The translations under genes were made by a program, and so were the position numbers. 20,031 nucleotides of DNA, taken from the IMG/VR virus record IMGVR_UViG_3300031566_004868, positions 1-20,031 of that record. The stretch is one strand, 5' to 3'. The notes beneath the pieces are model-generated. The model saw only the letters and a list, made by a program, of their open reading frames with translations, was not told where the DNA came from and searched no databases. Shown here one piece after another: positions 1-7,584 of this stretch. The number at the start of each line of letters is the position of its first letter. The stretch's first letter is position 1. The DNA is from a virus.

Positions 1-1247
1 ATATCGTCCCAAAAGTCAATTATGAAATGGACCCCATCGATCTCTGCGTAAGTTGTATCTCCACCCAGCCTGAAGAAGACCGATAAAACATCCAGGGTGT
101 TATTAACCGGATCGTCTGCTACGACCGGAGTTTCATTGTATCCGGTGGCACTAAAGTTACCTGCCCACCCATGCGATATAACCTGCACTCCCCAGGTACC
201 ATTTACATTTCTCAAATTGAATCCCACCCTCACTTGATACCGATAGCTCGGGCCCCACAATGGCATATAGGCTGCGATCTGTTTGAGGTGATCCGTTTGC
301 AGGTATAGATAATGGCTGCTCGGTGTTTGTAGAACGGCATAAGTATCCCGATCTAAATCTATCGCGTCCTCCGGATTTAAGCATGGTGTCACCGTCGCAA
401 GAATCTTCTCCGGAATAACTCGCATCCTACGACTCTCTCCCAGACCAACAGCGTCGGGTATGTTCAGATCCACATAATACTCATTCTTCGCCGGAGTGTG
501 GGTCACTGAAAAATATCCAAACTCGGCAAGCTGTCTCATCTCAGGGAAATACTGAAAAACCCAATTCGCATTTACGGCCTTGCCGTCGACGTTCGGATGT
601 CGGTATGCCAGATATTTGAAGTCCTCTCCGCCGATGCAGAAAGCCGGACATGCGTTCCCGATTCTGGCCATCAGATAAGCCCTATCGTTTCCGCTTTCGT
701 AGAGATCCCCTAAGACCATAGGCCATCTTAGATTTTTGCTATCATTCGGGATCTCCGGATAGTCCGTCTGATTGAGCTGCCTCTCGGGCTTTTCCTTAAT
801 CAGCCTTCCCTCGTCCGTGGTGAGCAGAAGGGTGACCTCTACCTCTGTGACCTCCTCCACTGATTCGATATGGAATTGACCCATGTTTAACTTGTCTGAA
901 GCACTCGTCAAGGATTTGATCCAAAGATAGATTTCGACCAACTGTCCCTTTTGCCAATGTCCCTGCAGTAACTCATTCACCCCCCAATTTTTGCGAAGAA
1001 GGGTAAGCCTACAAGAATTAGCTGGTGACAGATTGGACTCCTCATCTGCGTTCATCCTGATAAAGTCTACCCTCTTGAGAAAAGGATCAAAAGTATCCGA
1101 TCCCACTGTAACATGCTCCTCGCATACATGATAATGATCTGCTGGATTGTTAGGATAGCCCGGCCAAAAGGTGACCAGGTGAAGAGCCTTCTCCCCGGAT
1201 ATCCGATAGTATACTCGATCCCAAAACGATGGACTGTATGTTTTCAT
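1..1247 (-). CDS. Distal tail / tail hub-like protein, 3' end outside window
   Basis: Hand translation from the ATG at 1247 stays open for about 415 codons and runs off the left edge, so the C-terminus is missing. The ATG overlaps the stop of the upstream tail gene (ATGA), which suggests translational coupling. The N-terminal 200 residues have the layout seen in tail-tip proteins downstream of the tape measure: a beta-rich start (MKTYSPSFWDRVYYRISG), a segment reading FHIESVEEVTEVEVTLLL, then a PMVLGDLYES stretch like the 'PivyGd' motif of such proteins. Inference: a structural protein of the baseplate or tail tip that may contact the host. The assignment rests on position and this general pattern. 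No receptor-binding or enzymatic domain is recognisable in the visible part. Confidence 0.72.
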   Translation of the reverse strand, partial: MKTYSPSFWDRVYYRISGEKALHLVTFWPGYPNNPADHYHVCEEHVTVGSDTFDPFLKRVDFIRMNADEESNLSPANSCRLTLLRKNWGVNELLQGHWQKGQLVEIYLWIKSLTSASDKLNMGQFHIESVEEVTEVEVTLLLTTDEGRLIKEKPERQLNQTDYPEIPNDSKNLRWPMVLGDLYESGNDRAYLMARIGNACPAFCIGGEDFKYLAYRHPNVDGKAVNANWVFQYFPEMRQLAEFGYFSVTHTPAKNEYYVDLNIPDAVGLGESRRMRVIPEKILATVTPCLNPEDAIDLDRDTYAVLQTPSSHYLYLQTDHLKQIAAYMPLWGPSYRYQVRVGFNLRNVNGTWGVQVISHGWAGNFSATGYNETPVVADDPVNNTLDVLSVFFRLGGDTTYAEIDGVHFIIDFWDD

Positions 1248-1855
1248 CCCATCACCTTTTCTATCAGACTCATTTGGGCCTCCCACCAGTCCGGAGCGCG
1301 TGGCACGAAGAGAATCTCATTCTCCATAAACTGAACGGGATAGCCGAGCATAAAGCTATCACCGGTCCCGACCGCATAATCAAAGGCTGGATCCACCACC
1401 ACCTGATCAGAAGATCCGTAAGAGTGCTGGATTTTTCTCCATAAGCCCTGAGCTATGCCGGTCTTGATCACCGCCCAATATCCTCGCCAGGTGTGGTCTA
1501 CCTGGCTGAGAGAGCTATGTTGTAAGATCGTCGTGCTGCTCGACCCCTGTTGTGTCATATCGGCGATTATAGGCTGTTGATGTGGCTGCAAAGTAAACCA
1601 GTTGGACCGCCCGGAGATTAGGTTGTAGAAGTCCCTCTCGATGCTCTTTTTGACTGCCGATGTAATCAAGGGAATTCTGAGTTGAAAGATCTTCCTAAAT
1701 GTGCCCCTCTCATATTGAACGGAGTATCCGGAGCTTCCCTCCACCACTTCGGCGTTATCCCTGACTCTATCCGGAGTAGGTGCTGGACTCAGGGTCAAAG
1801 TTGTAAAGGCTTTGCTCGATGTGAGACTTCCGTCTCCAAGTAATCGTAACGACAT
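1244..1855 (-). CDS. Minor tail protein, distal-tail region (203 aa)
   Basis: This gene lies directly after the tape measure, with one base between the tape-measure stop and its ATG, and overlaps the next tail gene by four bases. That is the usual place for the distal tail protein that joins the tube to the tip. The protein is beta-rich with many aromatic residues, and has no signal peptide, membrane segment or catalytic motif that I can see. The stretch from about residue 60 (LRIPLITSAVKKSIERDFYN) resembles the helix-strand parts of distal tail proteins, but similarity is not strong enough to name a family. A 22-bp piece of this gene (1548-1569) is copied exactly at 19257-19278. The upstream ribosome binding site is weak, so reinitiation after the tape measure is likely. 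Confidence 0.75.
   Translation of the reverse strand: MSLRLLGDGSLTSSKAFTTLTLSPAPTPDRVRDNAEVVEGSSGYSVQYERGTFRKIFQLRIPLITSAVKKSIERDFYNLISGRSNWFTLQPHQQPIIADMTQQGSSSTTILQHSSLSQVDHTWRGYWAVIKTGIAQGLWRKIQHSYGSSDQVVVDPAFDYAVGTGDSFMLGYPVQFMENEILFVPRAPDWWEAQMSLIEKVMG
1548..1569 (-). repeat. Source copy of the 22-bp repeat, in minor tail gene
   Basis: Coding-strand sequence for IADMTQQ in the minor tail gene, identical to 19257-19278. It lies 1.6 kb from the 78-bp source block, whereas the two copies at 19.3 kb lie 38 bp apart in the same order. Confidence 0.82.
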
Positions 1856-1856
1856 A

Positions 1857-3395
1857 TCACGCCATTAAGAGTTTAGTTTCTCGATTCCTGGCCATTCTCT
1901 CGATGTACGGAGCTATGCGATCTCTCGTCAACTGGTCCCAATCCAACGTAACCAGAAAGATGTTTTGAGTTGTGGATCCGCCGGTGTAAGATTTCATGTT
2001 CGTGATATTTTCCTGCGCCGGTATAACTCTCTCTCCTTCGTGAAGCTGATACCATCCGGTCTGTTCCACGTATGGTGTTCCCTTCTGAAGCTGTAAGCCG
2101 GTCATTCTCTGAAAGAATCCCGCCGCCCCAACTTCCGGAAAGATCATGCCCATAATCAGAGAAGTCAGTCCGGACTGCACCAGACTCATAATCATATTCT
2201 CCAGCATTTGTTTCCAGCGTTCCTCTACTCCGGCGAAGGCTGATATGAAAATTCCACTCATCTGTGAGACGTAGCCGGACAAAGCGCTTTGGTGTCTGAC
2301 TATCGCCCTCTCCGCTTCCCGGGCCAACTGTTCCTGCTCCCGCTCATACTCTCTCATGGCCCTCTGACGTTCCTTCTCCGCTGCCTTCCCGGCTGCCTCT
2401 TCCTCTTTCACTATCTCCGCTGCTCTCGCATATCCCCAGGCCATTTGTCCAATCTCCGGAGCAAGACGGAAGTCCCGGATCCTGATCTTCAGTTCTATGT
2501 CCTCGATCTCCTTGAGACGCTTAACATAATCCCCGGCCCATTTATCCAACTCGGTCAATTCAGCTTTTAGGAAATCTCGATATGCCTCCAGCCGGTTCTC
2601 GTCATGCTCAGCCTCCCACTTCAGCCGGTTAGTCAACCTCTCTTTAAGAGACTCCTCCTGGCTTAGCCCCAACTCCTCATAAGCTTCCCTGAGCTTTCTT
2701 ACTTTGTTCTCCTCGTCCGCTGTCTGTCTCACTACAGCATCGTCGATCTTGTCAACCCAGGCCAGATAATCTTCATAGGTTCCGGTTAGGGTCCCGATTC
2801 CCGCCCACTCCTCAATTCGTATCTGTGCTTTTTTATCAGCCAGATCTTTTTCGGCAGCCAGCAGATCTTCTAAGGCAAGTCTCTTAGCTCGCGCACTGGA
2901 GTCTCCGACTTCTGCGCTGGCTAATTGAGTAAGCGCCGCGATCTGGCGTTCAATTGATTCCGTGGCTTCATCCGCTCGCTTCCGCTTCAGCAGAAAGGCT
3001 CCCGCTAATCCGGCGATGGCGATGCTTGCCAGGCCCACCGGTCCGAGGAAAGAAGAAAGGGCCGTCCCGGCGCCCATGATCCCGGTACGGACCAGATTTG
3101 AGGATCCATGCAATCCGGTCATTCCGCCAGCAAGGCCAGCTATGTCCGTAGTCATAAGAGCAAACGGCGAAGCTCTCGTTGTAAGTCTACCCCAGCCTGT
3201 GACCACCTTATCCGATGCGCTCGTAAGTTCCGCCGCGCTCTGTTTAGCCTTTGCGTTTGATCGTGAGCTTTGTTCCTGCAGGAGCCGCATATACTCAGCT
3301 GCCTTTGCTGCCGGCACACTCATCCCGGACGGATCCAGTCCGATCTTAATCATGACCTCTCGATGGCGGCTTTCTGAGGCTCTTGGTGCACCCAT
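1857..3395 (-). CDS. Tail tape measure protein (512 aa, short)
   Basis: This protein sets tail length and fills the tube before DNA ejection. It sits just after the chaperone pair and before the distal tail genes, the canonical position. Hydrophobic, glycine-rich stretches lie at about residues 77-135 and again near 390-430 (MIMSLVQSGLTSLIMGMIF). Between them is a long charged region likely to be coiled coil (about 140-380). The C-terminal GTPYVEQTGWYQLHEGER stretch matches the conserved tail end of many tape measures. At 512 residues it is short, so a short tail is predicted. Met15 (ATG at 3353) begins a more typical sequence (MIKIGLDPSG) and is a possible alternative start. Residues 49-74 are encoded by the 78-bp sequence duplicated at 19.3 kb. 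Confidence 0.92.
   Translation of the reverse strand: MGAPRASESRHREVMIKIGLDPSGMSVPAAKAAEYMRLLQEQSSRSNAKAKQSAAELTSASDKVVTGWGRLTTRASPFALMTTDIAGLAGGMTGLHGSSNLVRTGIMGAGTALSSFLGPVGLASIAIAGLAGAFLLKRKRADEATESIERQIAALTQLASAEVGDSSARAKRLALEDLLAAEKDLADKKAQIRIEEWAGIGTLTGTYEDYLAWVDKIDDAVVRQTADEENKVRKLREAYEELGLSQEESLKERLTNRLKWEAEHDENRLEAYRDFLKAELTELDKWAGDYVKRLKEIEDIELKIRIRDFRLAPEIGQMAWGYARAAEIVKEEEAAGKAAEKERQRAMREYEREQEQLAREAERAIVRHQSALSGYVSQMSGIFISAFAGVEERWKQMLENMIMSLVQSGLTSLIMGMIFPEVGAAGFFQRMTGLQLQKGTPYVEQTGWYQLHEGERVIPAQENITNMKSYTGGSTTQNIFLVTLDWDQLTRDRIAPYIERMARNRETKLLMA
3175..3252 (-). repeat. Source copy of the 78-bp repeat, in tape measure
   Basis: This is the in-frame copy within the tape measure (residues about 49-74), where it forms part of a normal helical region. 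It is probably the original and the 19.3-kb copy the derived one, because here it makes ordinary tape-measure sequence. Confidence 0.9.
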
Positions 3396-3397
3396 TG

Positions 3398-3733
3398 TTA
3401 CTTTTCCTTTGCCAATCGTTCGTTTCTTCGCTGTCTTTGGATCTCGCTTTTTATAATGTCAAATTGAAGTAAGAGTTTATGCGGCTGATCCAGGACTCCT
3501 CCAGCCACAGGCAAATTCCCCTTCTCCATGTGAGGATATAAAGAGAGCGCGTGTCTGTTGCACGCTAAGATCTTGGGCAGATACTTGTATTCGCATTTCC
3601 CGTACCTCTCACAGTCTACACAGAACAACTTTACCCATGTGCACTCTTGACAGTTGAAACCCGGACATCCATCCTCCGGGAATTGCGGTCCCGTTTCTTT
3701 TGCTTCTTCCGACACAGGTTGACAGGCAGCCAC
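3398..3733 (-). CDS. Frameshift extension of tail assembly chaperone (GT-like), Cys-rich
   Basis: This open frame has only a GTG start at 3733 and no good ribosome binding site. It lies exactly in the -1 frame of the preceding chaperone gene and stays open back to the slippery site at 3769-3775. It is therefore best read as the second half of a gpG-gpGT type frameshift product of about 242 residues (119 + 123), as known in lambda and many long-tailed phages. The extension normally binds the tape measure during tail assembly. This one is unusually rich in cysteine, with spacing C-x4-C-x2-C-x6-C-x2-C-x5-C in the first half (CPGFNCQECTWVKLFCVDC), suggesting a metal-binding or disulfide-stabilised fold. 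The C-terminus is a charged helix. Independent translation from the GTG cannot be excluded. Confidence 0.82.
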   Translation of the reverse strand: MAACQPVSEEAKETGPQFPEDGCPGFNCQECTWVKLFCVDCERYGKCEYKYLPKILACNRHALSLYPHMEKGNLPVAGGVLDQPHKLLLQFDIIKSEIQRQRRNERLAKEK

Positions 3734-3738
3734 TCCGT

Positions 3739-4125
3739 CTATGAATCCGAGGAGGACTGCCCGCCTAAGTTTTTTTCCTGTTCCGGTGGCAAGAAATTAA
3801 AGTTCATCACCTGATCCACCAGGTGATTGTAAACTCCCGCCTCGTAAGAGTCCTCGACCTTCTTCCGGCTGCATAAGAGATCCAGATTTTCAGCCGTTAC
3901 TTCCAGCGTCTTACCATCCCCGCTTTTGAAAGTCCAGTCCACGATCGAGGCCAAAACCATAGCTTCGATCGGCTTCTCCTGCAGATCCAGGATTTGCCGT
4001 CTGGTAAGTTGACGGATCGTCACGCTGCCGATTTCCTTCTCCTCCGGATCTACGAACTTCAACGTCTTGCTCAGAAGAGTGTCCTGCTCCAGGCAGCTTT
4101 TGAAAGATACTTTGATCGTTGGCAT
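3739..4125 (-). CDS. Tail assembly chaperone (gpG-like, 128 aa)
   Basis: This gene lies between the major tail protein and the tape measure, the fixed position of the tail assembly chaperone. The protein is small and has no catalytic motif. It begins with a beta segment (MPTIKVSFKSCLEQDTLL), continues into mixed helices, and ends with a polar tail. Just before the stop codon the reading frame passes through GAA AAA AAC, a perfect -1 slippery heptamer, giving a longer product in a fraction of translations. The ATG at 4125 has a purine-rich GGAGAAACAGGG upstream. Two TACNNGTA palindromes lie in the 80-bp gap before it, so this gene may begin a transcription or control unit for chaperone, tape measure and tail tip. 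Confidence 0.86.
   Translation of the reverse strand: MPTIKVSFKSCLEQDTLLSKTLKFVDPEEKEIGSVTIRQLTRRQILDLQEKPIEAMVLASIVDWTFKSGDGKTLEVTAENLDLLCSRKKVEDSYEAGVYNHLVDQVMNFNFLPPEQEKNLGGQSSSDS
3769..3775 (-). promoter_or_regulatory. Programmed -1 ribosomal frameshift site (A AAA AAC)
   Basis: On the coding strand the heptamer A AAA AAC is phased as NNA AAA AAC in the chaperone frame, the required phasing for tandem -1 slippage. After the slip the frame reads CTT AGG CGG GCA with no stop until 3398. A downstream stem that could stimulate slippage is visible: GGCAG (3757-3761) can pair with CTGCC (3725-3729), with a shorter CTCC/GGAG helix inside it. Seen directly in sequence; the function follows from the conserved gpG/gpGT mechanism in long-tailed phages. 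Confidence 0.88.
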
Positions 4126-4147
4126 GGTCCCTGTTTCTCCTTTTGGT

Positions 4148-4180
4148 TACATGTAATAGAGGACGTCACCTATACTTGTA
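4148..4180. promoter_or_regulatory. Pair of TACNNGTA palindromes upstream of chaperone
   Basis: TACATGTA (4148-4155) and TACTTGTA (4173-4180) lie 25 bp apart, start to start, in the 80-bp gap before the chaperone gene. On the coding strand the distal copy reads TTACAAGTATAGG. The proximal copy ends 22 bp before the start codon, just upstream of the ribosome binding site. No good -35/-10 pair accompanies them. Candidate operator or promoter element. Confidence 0.6.
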
Positions 4181-4205
4181 ATGCACCCGGGTCCCTAAAG
4201 TCCTC

Positions 4206-5222
4206 TTACGCTCCCTGTGTCACCGGCTCTGCTTCTTCGTCTGCCAGAATGATTACGCTCTGAGATCCAGTGAGTCCCTTATGGCCCATTGCCTCAACCT
4301 CTTCTTCTACCAAACCCTGTCCCCTCGGTGTCCGCTTATATTTGGTCAGAAACGTGTAGGTGGAGGTCACGTTCAGGTTTGCCACCCCCGTCTCTAACAG
4401 ATTTGCCCCTCCCCCGGCTGCGGTATGAGCCTCCCACTCCGACCGCAAAATGCTTGAAGCTGTGGAGTCCATTATCCTTTTTGCCGAGATCGTAAATCTG
4501 AAAGCCTCCTCCGATCCAGCCCTCTCCAAACGTGATCTCTCACGCGATCCTATCACATAGGACTCATCCACGTCCGCAGCTAACTCGTTCTCGATTCTGA
4601 TTGTAAAAATGCTCCATCCGTATGCGTTGTGCAGGTGTGGAGAATTGGGTGCGTAGTCGTCTGCGGTCCAGAAATGATTTCCGGAGGATGGCACAAGAAT
4701 GGTGGGAGCCGCTGATAGATCTTCATACGAAAAGCTTCCGCCTATCAGCTCCATTGTGAACCGAGGGAAATCGTTCGGCTTGTGAACAAACTCCATGGAC
4801 TTCACTCTTCCCCCCCTGAGATGCCATTGTCCTTTTGTGGGTGCTGCTTCCCGGTAAGGTGTTCTGACAAGACACTTGAGGGATACCGGAGTCTGAAGGC
4901 TCGGACCAAAAGTATGATCATAGGGTCCCGATCCCGTGCTCGTGACCTTGCCCATGAGAGAAAGAATAGGAAAACCCAATCCCTCCTTGGGGATTTTCCC
5001 GCCTACACTCAAACTCCAACCCCTGACCCCTTGGGCGAAGTCGTATACGTGCGCCTCTGGATTCGGATCGGAGTGCTTAACCTTTAGGTGCTCAATCTGA
5101 GGTTCAAAGTCGGGAGGCTGGACCGCCAGCCCGAGCAATGTAGGCGATCCCCACGCCTCGTTATATGCGCTCTCCGCAGCGCAAGCAAAAAGGATCTCTC
5201 TTCCTACGGCGACGTTTCCCAT
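4206..5222 (-). CDS. Major tail protein (tail tube subunit, 338 aa)
   Basis: This is the tail tube building block. The assignment rests on its place before the chaperone and tape measure, its size, and its pattern: a start typical of tube proteins (MGNVAVGREILFACAAESAY, where an early 'gte..yGt/w' stretch normally follows), glycine-rich beta segments such as FAQGVRGWSLSVGGKI and MELIGGSFSYED, and a repeated two-domain beta-sandwich feel with no catalytic residues. The ATG at 5222 has a strong AGGAGG nine bases upstream, in keeping with a highly made structural protein. A single TACATGTA palindrome lies 46 bases before the start codon. There is no sign of truncation or frameshift. The length is within the range for two-domain tail tube proteins. 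Confidence 0.85.
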   Translation of the reverse strand: MGNVAVGREILFACAAESAYNEAWGSPTLLGLAVQPPDFEPQIEHLKVKHSDPNPEAHVYDFAQGVRGWSLSVGGKIPKEGLGFPILSLMGKVTSTGSGPYDHTFGPSLQTPVSLKCLVRTPYREAAPTKGQWHLRGGRVKSMEFVHKPNDFPRFTMELIGGSFSYEDLSAAPTILVPSSGNHFWTADDYAPNSPHLHNAYGWSIFTIRIENELAADVDESYVIGSRERSRLERAGSEEAFRFTISAKRIMDSTASSILRSEWEAHTAAGGGANLLETGVANLNVTSTYTFLTKYKRTPRGQGLVEEEVEAMGHKGLTGSQSVIILADEEAEPVTQGA

Positions 5223-5267
5223 ATTCTCTTACCTCCTCAGAATGTTATGACTCTACGGGATCCCACA

Positions 5268-5275
5268 TACATGTA
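5268..5275. promoter_or_regulatory. TACATGTA palindrome upstream of major tail protein
   Basis: A single copy of the TACNNGTA motif in the 66-bp gap between the 116-residue gene and the major tail protein. The coding strand reads CTTACATGTATG. The site lies 27 bp upstream of the strong AGGAGG of the tail gene. Candidate member of the window-wide motif family. Confidence 0.55.
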
Positions 5276-5288
5276 AGGATCCGATCGT

Positions 5289-5639
5289 TTATTCCTTGCC
5301 GATGGCCGTACACTCTATGGTCACGTTCGGATCGTCTCCGCCCAAAGTCCATTCCCATTTGACGAACGGCATAAACCCGAACTCAGTATCGTTCGGTACG
5401 GCCAGCGTCCAATGTCCGACCGCGTCTTTGGATCCGAAGCTGTGAAGATCCACGAAATGCACGTTATCCATACTGTGGACTAATTTGGGTGTGATTGTCG
5501 GAGTGTCCCCGGCAATGTTGGTGATCCGGAGGGAAAAGACCGCCGCCTTAAAGCGGGACATGTTCTGCGCTACAGAAGATCCGTTTTCGGTTTTGCTCTC
5601 CTCCGCCTGAAAGGTCAATACAGCATTGTTCTCGCTCAT
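5289..5639 (-). CDS. Unknown phage structural-module protein (116 aa)
   Basis: Not recognised. It lies between the tail terminator-like gene and the major tail protein and has a strong AGGAGG ribosome binding site, so it is probably made in quantity. The sequence alternates short beta-like segments (AAVFSLRITNIAGDTPTITP, FMPFVKWEWTLGG, VTIECTAIG) and lacks cysteine clusters or membrane segments. This fits a single small beta-sandwich, perhaps a tail-tube or capsid accessory protein. In the first third a polar stretch (EESKTENGSSVAQNMSR) is probably flexible. Its role as a virion component is inferred from neighbours only. Confidence 0.7.
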   Translation of the reverse strand: MSENNAVLTFQAEESKTENGSSVAQNMSRFKAAVFSLRITNIAGDTPTITPKLVHSMDNVHFVDLHSFGSKDAVGHWTLAVPNDTEFGFMPFVKWEWTLGGDDPNVTIECTAIGKE

Positions 5640-5655
5640 CGCTTGCCTCCTGCTT

Positions 5656-6099
5656 TTAAGGATCCGACTTCAAGAAATCATAGAAGATATATATTCGCGC
5701 CTGAAAGATGATCAACTTCTCAGCTGTTACTATGGCATCATAACCATCGAATTCGAGAAATTTACAGTTGCTCCCCAGATCCAATCCGGAATACAAAAAC
5801 TTTTTGAGATCTCCGTCCACTGTCCCGAACCTCGCCGAGGGATCTCTATCACAATGCACATACCCGACGATCACCGGATACATGCCGACAAAGATTGAGT
5901 CCTGGACCTGTTCTTCTTCGTCCCTGGTTTCTCTACCATCGTCCAACAAAAACAGACAGGGCATTTCTGAGGTGTGACATGCCTCAAAGGATTTGAATTT
6001 CCGGTCCACCAGAGGATAATCGTTTTGATAGCCGTTGGCCTTGGAGATCTTCTTCATCTCCGTCAGAAGGTTGTCAAGGATCGTGAACCGGGTATTCAT
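5656..6099 (-). CDS. Tail terminator / completion-like protein (147 aa)
   Basis: This gene lies after the gp10-like neck gene and before the major tail protein, where the protein that caps the tail tube and joins it to the head (gpU-like) is normally encoded. The N-terminus (MNTRFTILDNLLTEMKKISK) forms the expected amphipathic helix. It is followed by strands and the FVGMYPVIVGYVHCDRD stretch typical of the beta sheet in this family, then KKFLYSGL. Its size is right for the family. No catalytic motif is present. Its ATG lies three bases from the stop of the preceding gene, so the two are probably translationally coupled. Confidence 0.7.
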   Translation of the reverse strand: MNTRFTILDNLLTEMKKISKANGYQNDYPLVDRKFKSFEACHTSEMPCLFLLDDGRETRDEEEQVQDSIFVGMYPVIVGYVHCDRDPSARFGTVDGDLKKFLYSGLDLGSNCKFLEFDGYDAIVTAEKLIIFQARIYIFYDFLKSDP

Positions 6100-6102
6100 T
6101 CT

Positions 6103-6642
6103 CTACTTCTCCCACGCCTTTATGATGGCCTCTTGGACCGAGGTGACAAACTCTCCCTGTGTCTCCTCTATCGACGTTCTCAGATACGAACGCTCCGGAA
6201 TGGTGACCGATCTCCTCAAAGCAAATAATGGTCTTATGCCGCTCTCGCCTTTTTCAAAGATCACCCCTTTGGCGACAAATGTATTTTCGTAATCCCCTGC
6301 CCATCCGGTTACTCCTGGGAATGGGACTGTCAAAGCCTCGGCTCGGCGAGGAAAAATGGTTCCTCCGAATTCGTGGATCCTCCAATATCGGATGCTCGTC
6401 TGAAGCGAAGCGATGAGCTTTCTTCCTAAACTCTTTGCGACGATCGGTATCAGTCCACTCCGCAAGGCTCCCGTCTGTACCTTTAAAACCTGTCCCGACA
6501 GTTTGTTCGTGACAATGTGGGAATGGAGTTTAAAGATATAGGAGCTTAGAACCCTGGTCAATTCCGGTATGGCCCGCTGCGGCAGCGTTCCCAGGATCCG
6601 GGCTATTATCTCTCCTCCCTCAACTGTGATATGGAGACGCAT
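6103..6642 (-). CDS. HK97 gp10-like neck / head-tail joining protein (179 aa)
   Basis: It resembles the HK97 gp10 (head-tail joining) family: a helical N-terminal half, then TGALRSGLIPIVAKSLGRKL and the conserved region around IRYWRIHEFGGTIFPRRAEA, where an aromatic 'yw..vE/Hf Gt' core is diagnostic. The C-terminal part carries RSYLRTSIEETQGEF, matching the 'rpfl..a..' end of the family. These proteins help the finished head dock onto the tail. The start codon overlaps the stop of the gp6-like connector gene (TAATG). It is slightly longer than typical gp10 proteins because of an insertion in the middle. Neighbouring genes on both sides support the call. Confidence 0.82.
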   Translation of the reverse strand: MRLHITVEGGEIIARILGTLPQRAIPELTRVLSSYIFKLHSHIVTNKLSGQVLKVQTGALRSGLIPIVAKSLGRKLIASLQTSIRYWRIHEFGGTIFPRRAEALTVPFPGVTGWAGDYENTFVAKGVIFEKGESGIRPLFALRRSVTIPERSYLRTSIEETQGEFVTSVQEAIIKAWEK

Positions 6643-7193
6643 TAAACGGACCCCCGCCTTCTGTGCCTTTGTAAGATCCCCTTAATCTCTTCCGTAATGA
6701 GAGAATCCGAAAAGCTGACACTTTGATCTCCGAAGGATTCACTCCTTACCCCTTGCCGGTTTCTGTCTATCTCTTTGAACTTCCTCGCGCAGATCTCCAG
6801 GAGCACAAATTTGATTTCCTCCGGGACTTCTTGTGTGCCGGCTTTATAGGTGACCACCACGTTATGACTTCCGGATGTGAACACTGATCCATCCATCAAC
6901 TTTATGGAGCCCTCATCCGGATAAAGCTCATAATCGGCAGCGAGGATAGCCGTTCCGTCGATCGTTAAAGTTGTGATCGAATTCACATCCATTTCCGAAA
7001 GAAGTATCTCCGTATGTCCGTTCCCATCCAGGGTCTCGGTCAACTCCTCCTCTTTGAAAAGTCTCCCGCAGAATCCCTGGACATAACCTGATCCAACAGA
7101 GATAAGCTTTTTCAGAAGCTCCTTATGTTGCTGGTCGTCTGCCGGGATCTGGAGGTATATCTTTAGCTCCGTATCCGTAATGAGATCTGCCAT
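6642..7193 (-). CDS. gp6-like head-tail connector protein (183 aa)
   Basis: The N-terminal 100 residues match the gp6-like connector family: an initial helix region (ADLITDTELKIYLQIPADD), then helices ending in YVQGFCGRLF. This is extended here by a beta insertion (TETLDGNGHTEILLSEMDV and LTIDGTAILAADYELYPD), as is common in phages that fuse this fold to a small beta domain. The C-terminus is helical (EEIKFVLLEICARKFKEI). Twelve copies normally form the ring below the portal. The upstream ribosome binding site is GAGGAG. It follows the acidic 113-residue gene and is coupled to the gp10-like gene downstream. Confidence 0.8.
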   Translation of the reverse strand: MADLITDTELKIYLQIPADDQQHKELLKKLISVGSGYVQGFCGRLFKEEELTETLDGNGHTEILLSEMDVNSITTLTIDGTAILAADYELYPDEGSIKLMDGSVFTSGSHNVVVTYKAGTQEVPEEIKFVLLEICARKFKEIDRNRQGVRSESFGDQSVSFSDSLITEEIKGILQRHRRRGSV

Positions 7194-7199
7194 TACTTG

Positions 7200-7541
7200 T
7201 TACTCCTCCCCGACGGGCCGTCCGGCTGCCGGCGGAGTTTGTTCTGAACTTCTCTCTTCTTCCGGGCCTTCCGCCCCCGTCCCTTTTTCCGGCCCTGTGG
7301 TTTGCGTGGCATCGCTTTTTTCCTCCCCTCCTGGAGCTATGGTGTCTTCCGGAGGATCCGTCTTGGTGGGCTCCGGAGAATCCGTCTTTTCGGACCCCTC
7401 CGAGAAGTTATCCGGAAAAGTCTTCAGCAGATACTTGCCCTTCTCCTCCGGAAGCTCCTTCTGTTCACCGTCTGCGAAATGGACATCCGGCTTACCGTGA
7501 TATTCCCGGAGTGGTCCACTCTTTTTGAATTTCACCAACAT
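7200..7541 (-). CDS. Small head-module protein with disordered acidic tail (113 aa)
   Basis: Not assigned to a named family. The first 45 residues (from MLVKFKKSGPLREYHGKPDV to the KGKYLLKTFPDNF stretch) form a small domain like those found in many phage head modules, where a short beta core is followed by a helix ending near 'Ll..G'. From about residue 46 to the end the sequence is made almost only of E, D, P, G, T and S, so it is very probably disordered and strongly acidic. It sits between the capsid genes and the connector genes. The start at 7541 has AAAGGAAAGGG upstream. The 231-bp region before it is the longest gap in the window and carries four TACNNGTA sites. Confidence 0.72.
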   Translation of the reverse strand: MLVKFKKSGPLREYHGKPDVHFADGEQKELPEEKGKYLLKTFPDNFSEGSEKTDSPEPTKTDPPEDTIAPGGEEKSDATQTTGPEKGTGAEGPEEERSSEQTPPAAGRPVGEE

Positions 7542-7584
7542 CTTAAGTTCCCTTTCCTTTCTGAAGATCGATCCGGATATCCCT

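Noticed and set aside
1113-1334. Plus-strand open frames in the left 1.3 kb
   Set aside because: The minus strand is open without a stop from 1247 to the window edge and encodes a tail-like protein, so the plus-strand frames are shadows.
890-3225. Shared peptide LTSASDK in the tail-tip protein (near 890-910) and in the tape measure inside the 78-bp repeat
   Set aside because: Only seven residues agree, the codons differ at most third positions, and the flanks do not align. Chance is enough to explain it.
3582-3589. TACTTGTA inside the chaperone extension
   Set aside because: It lies in coding DNA away from any gene start and about five chance copies are expected in the window.
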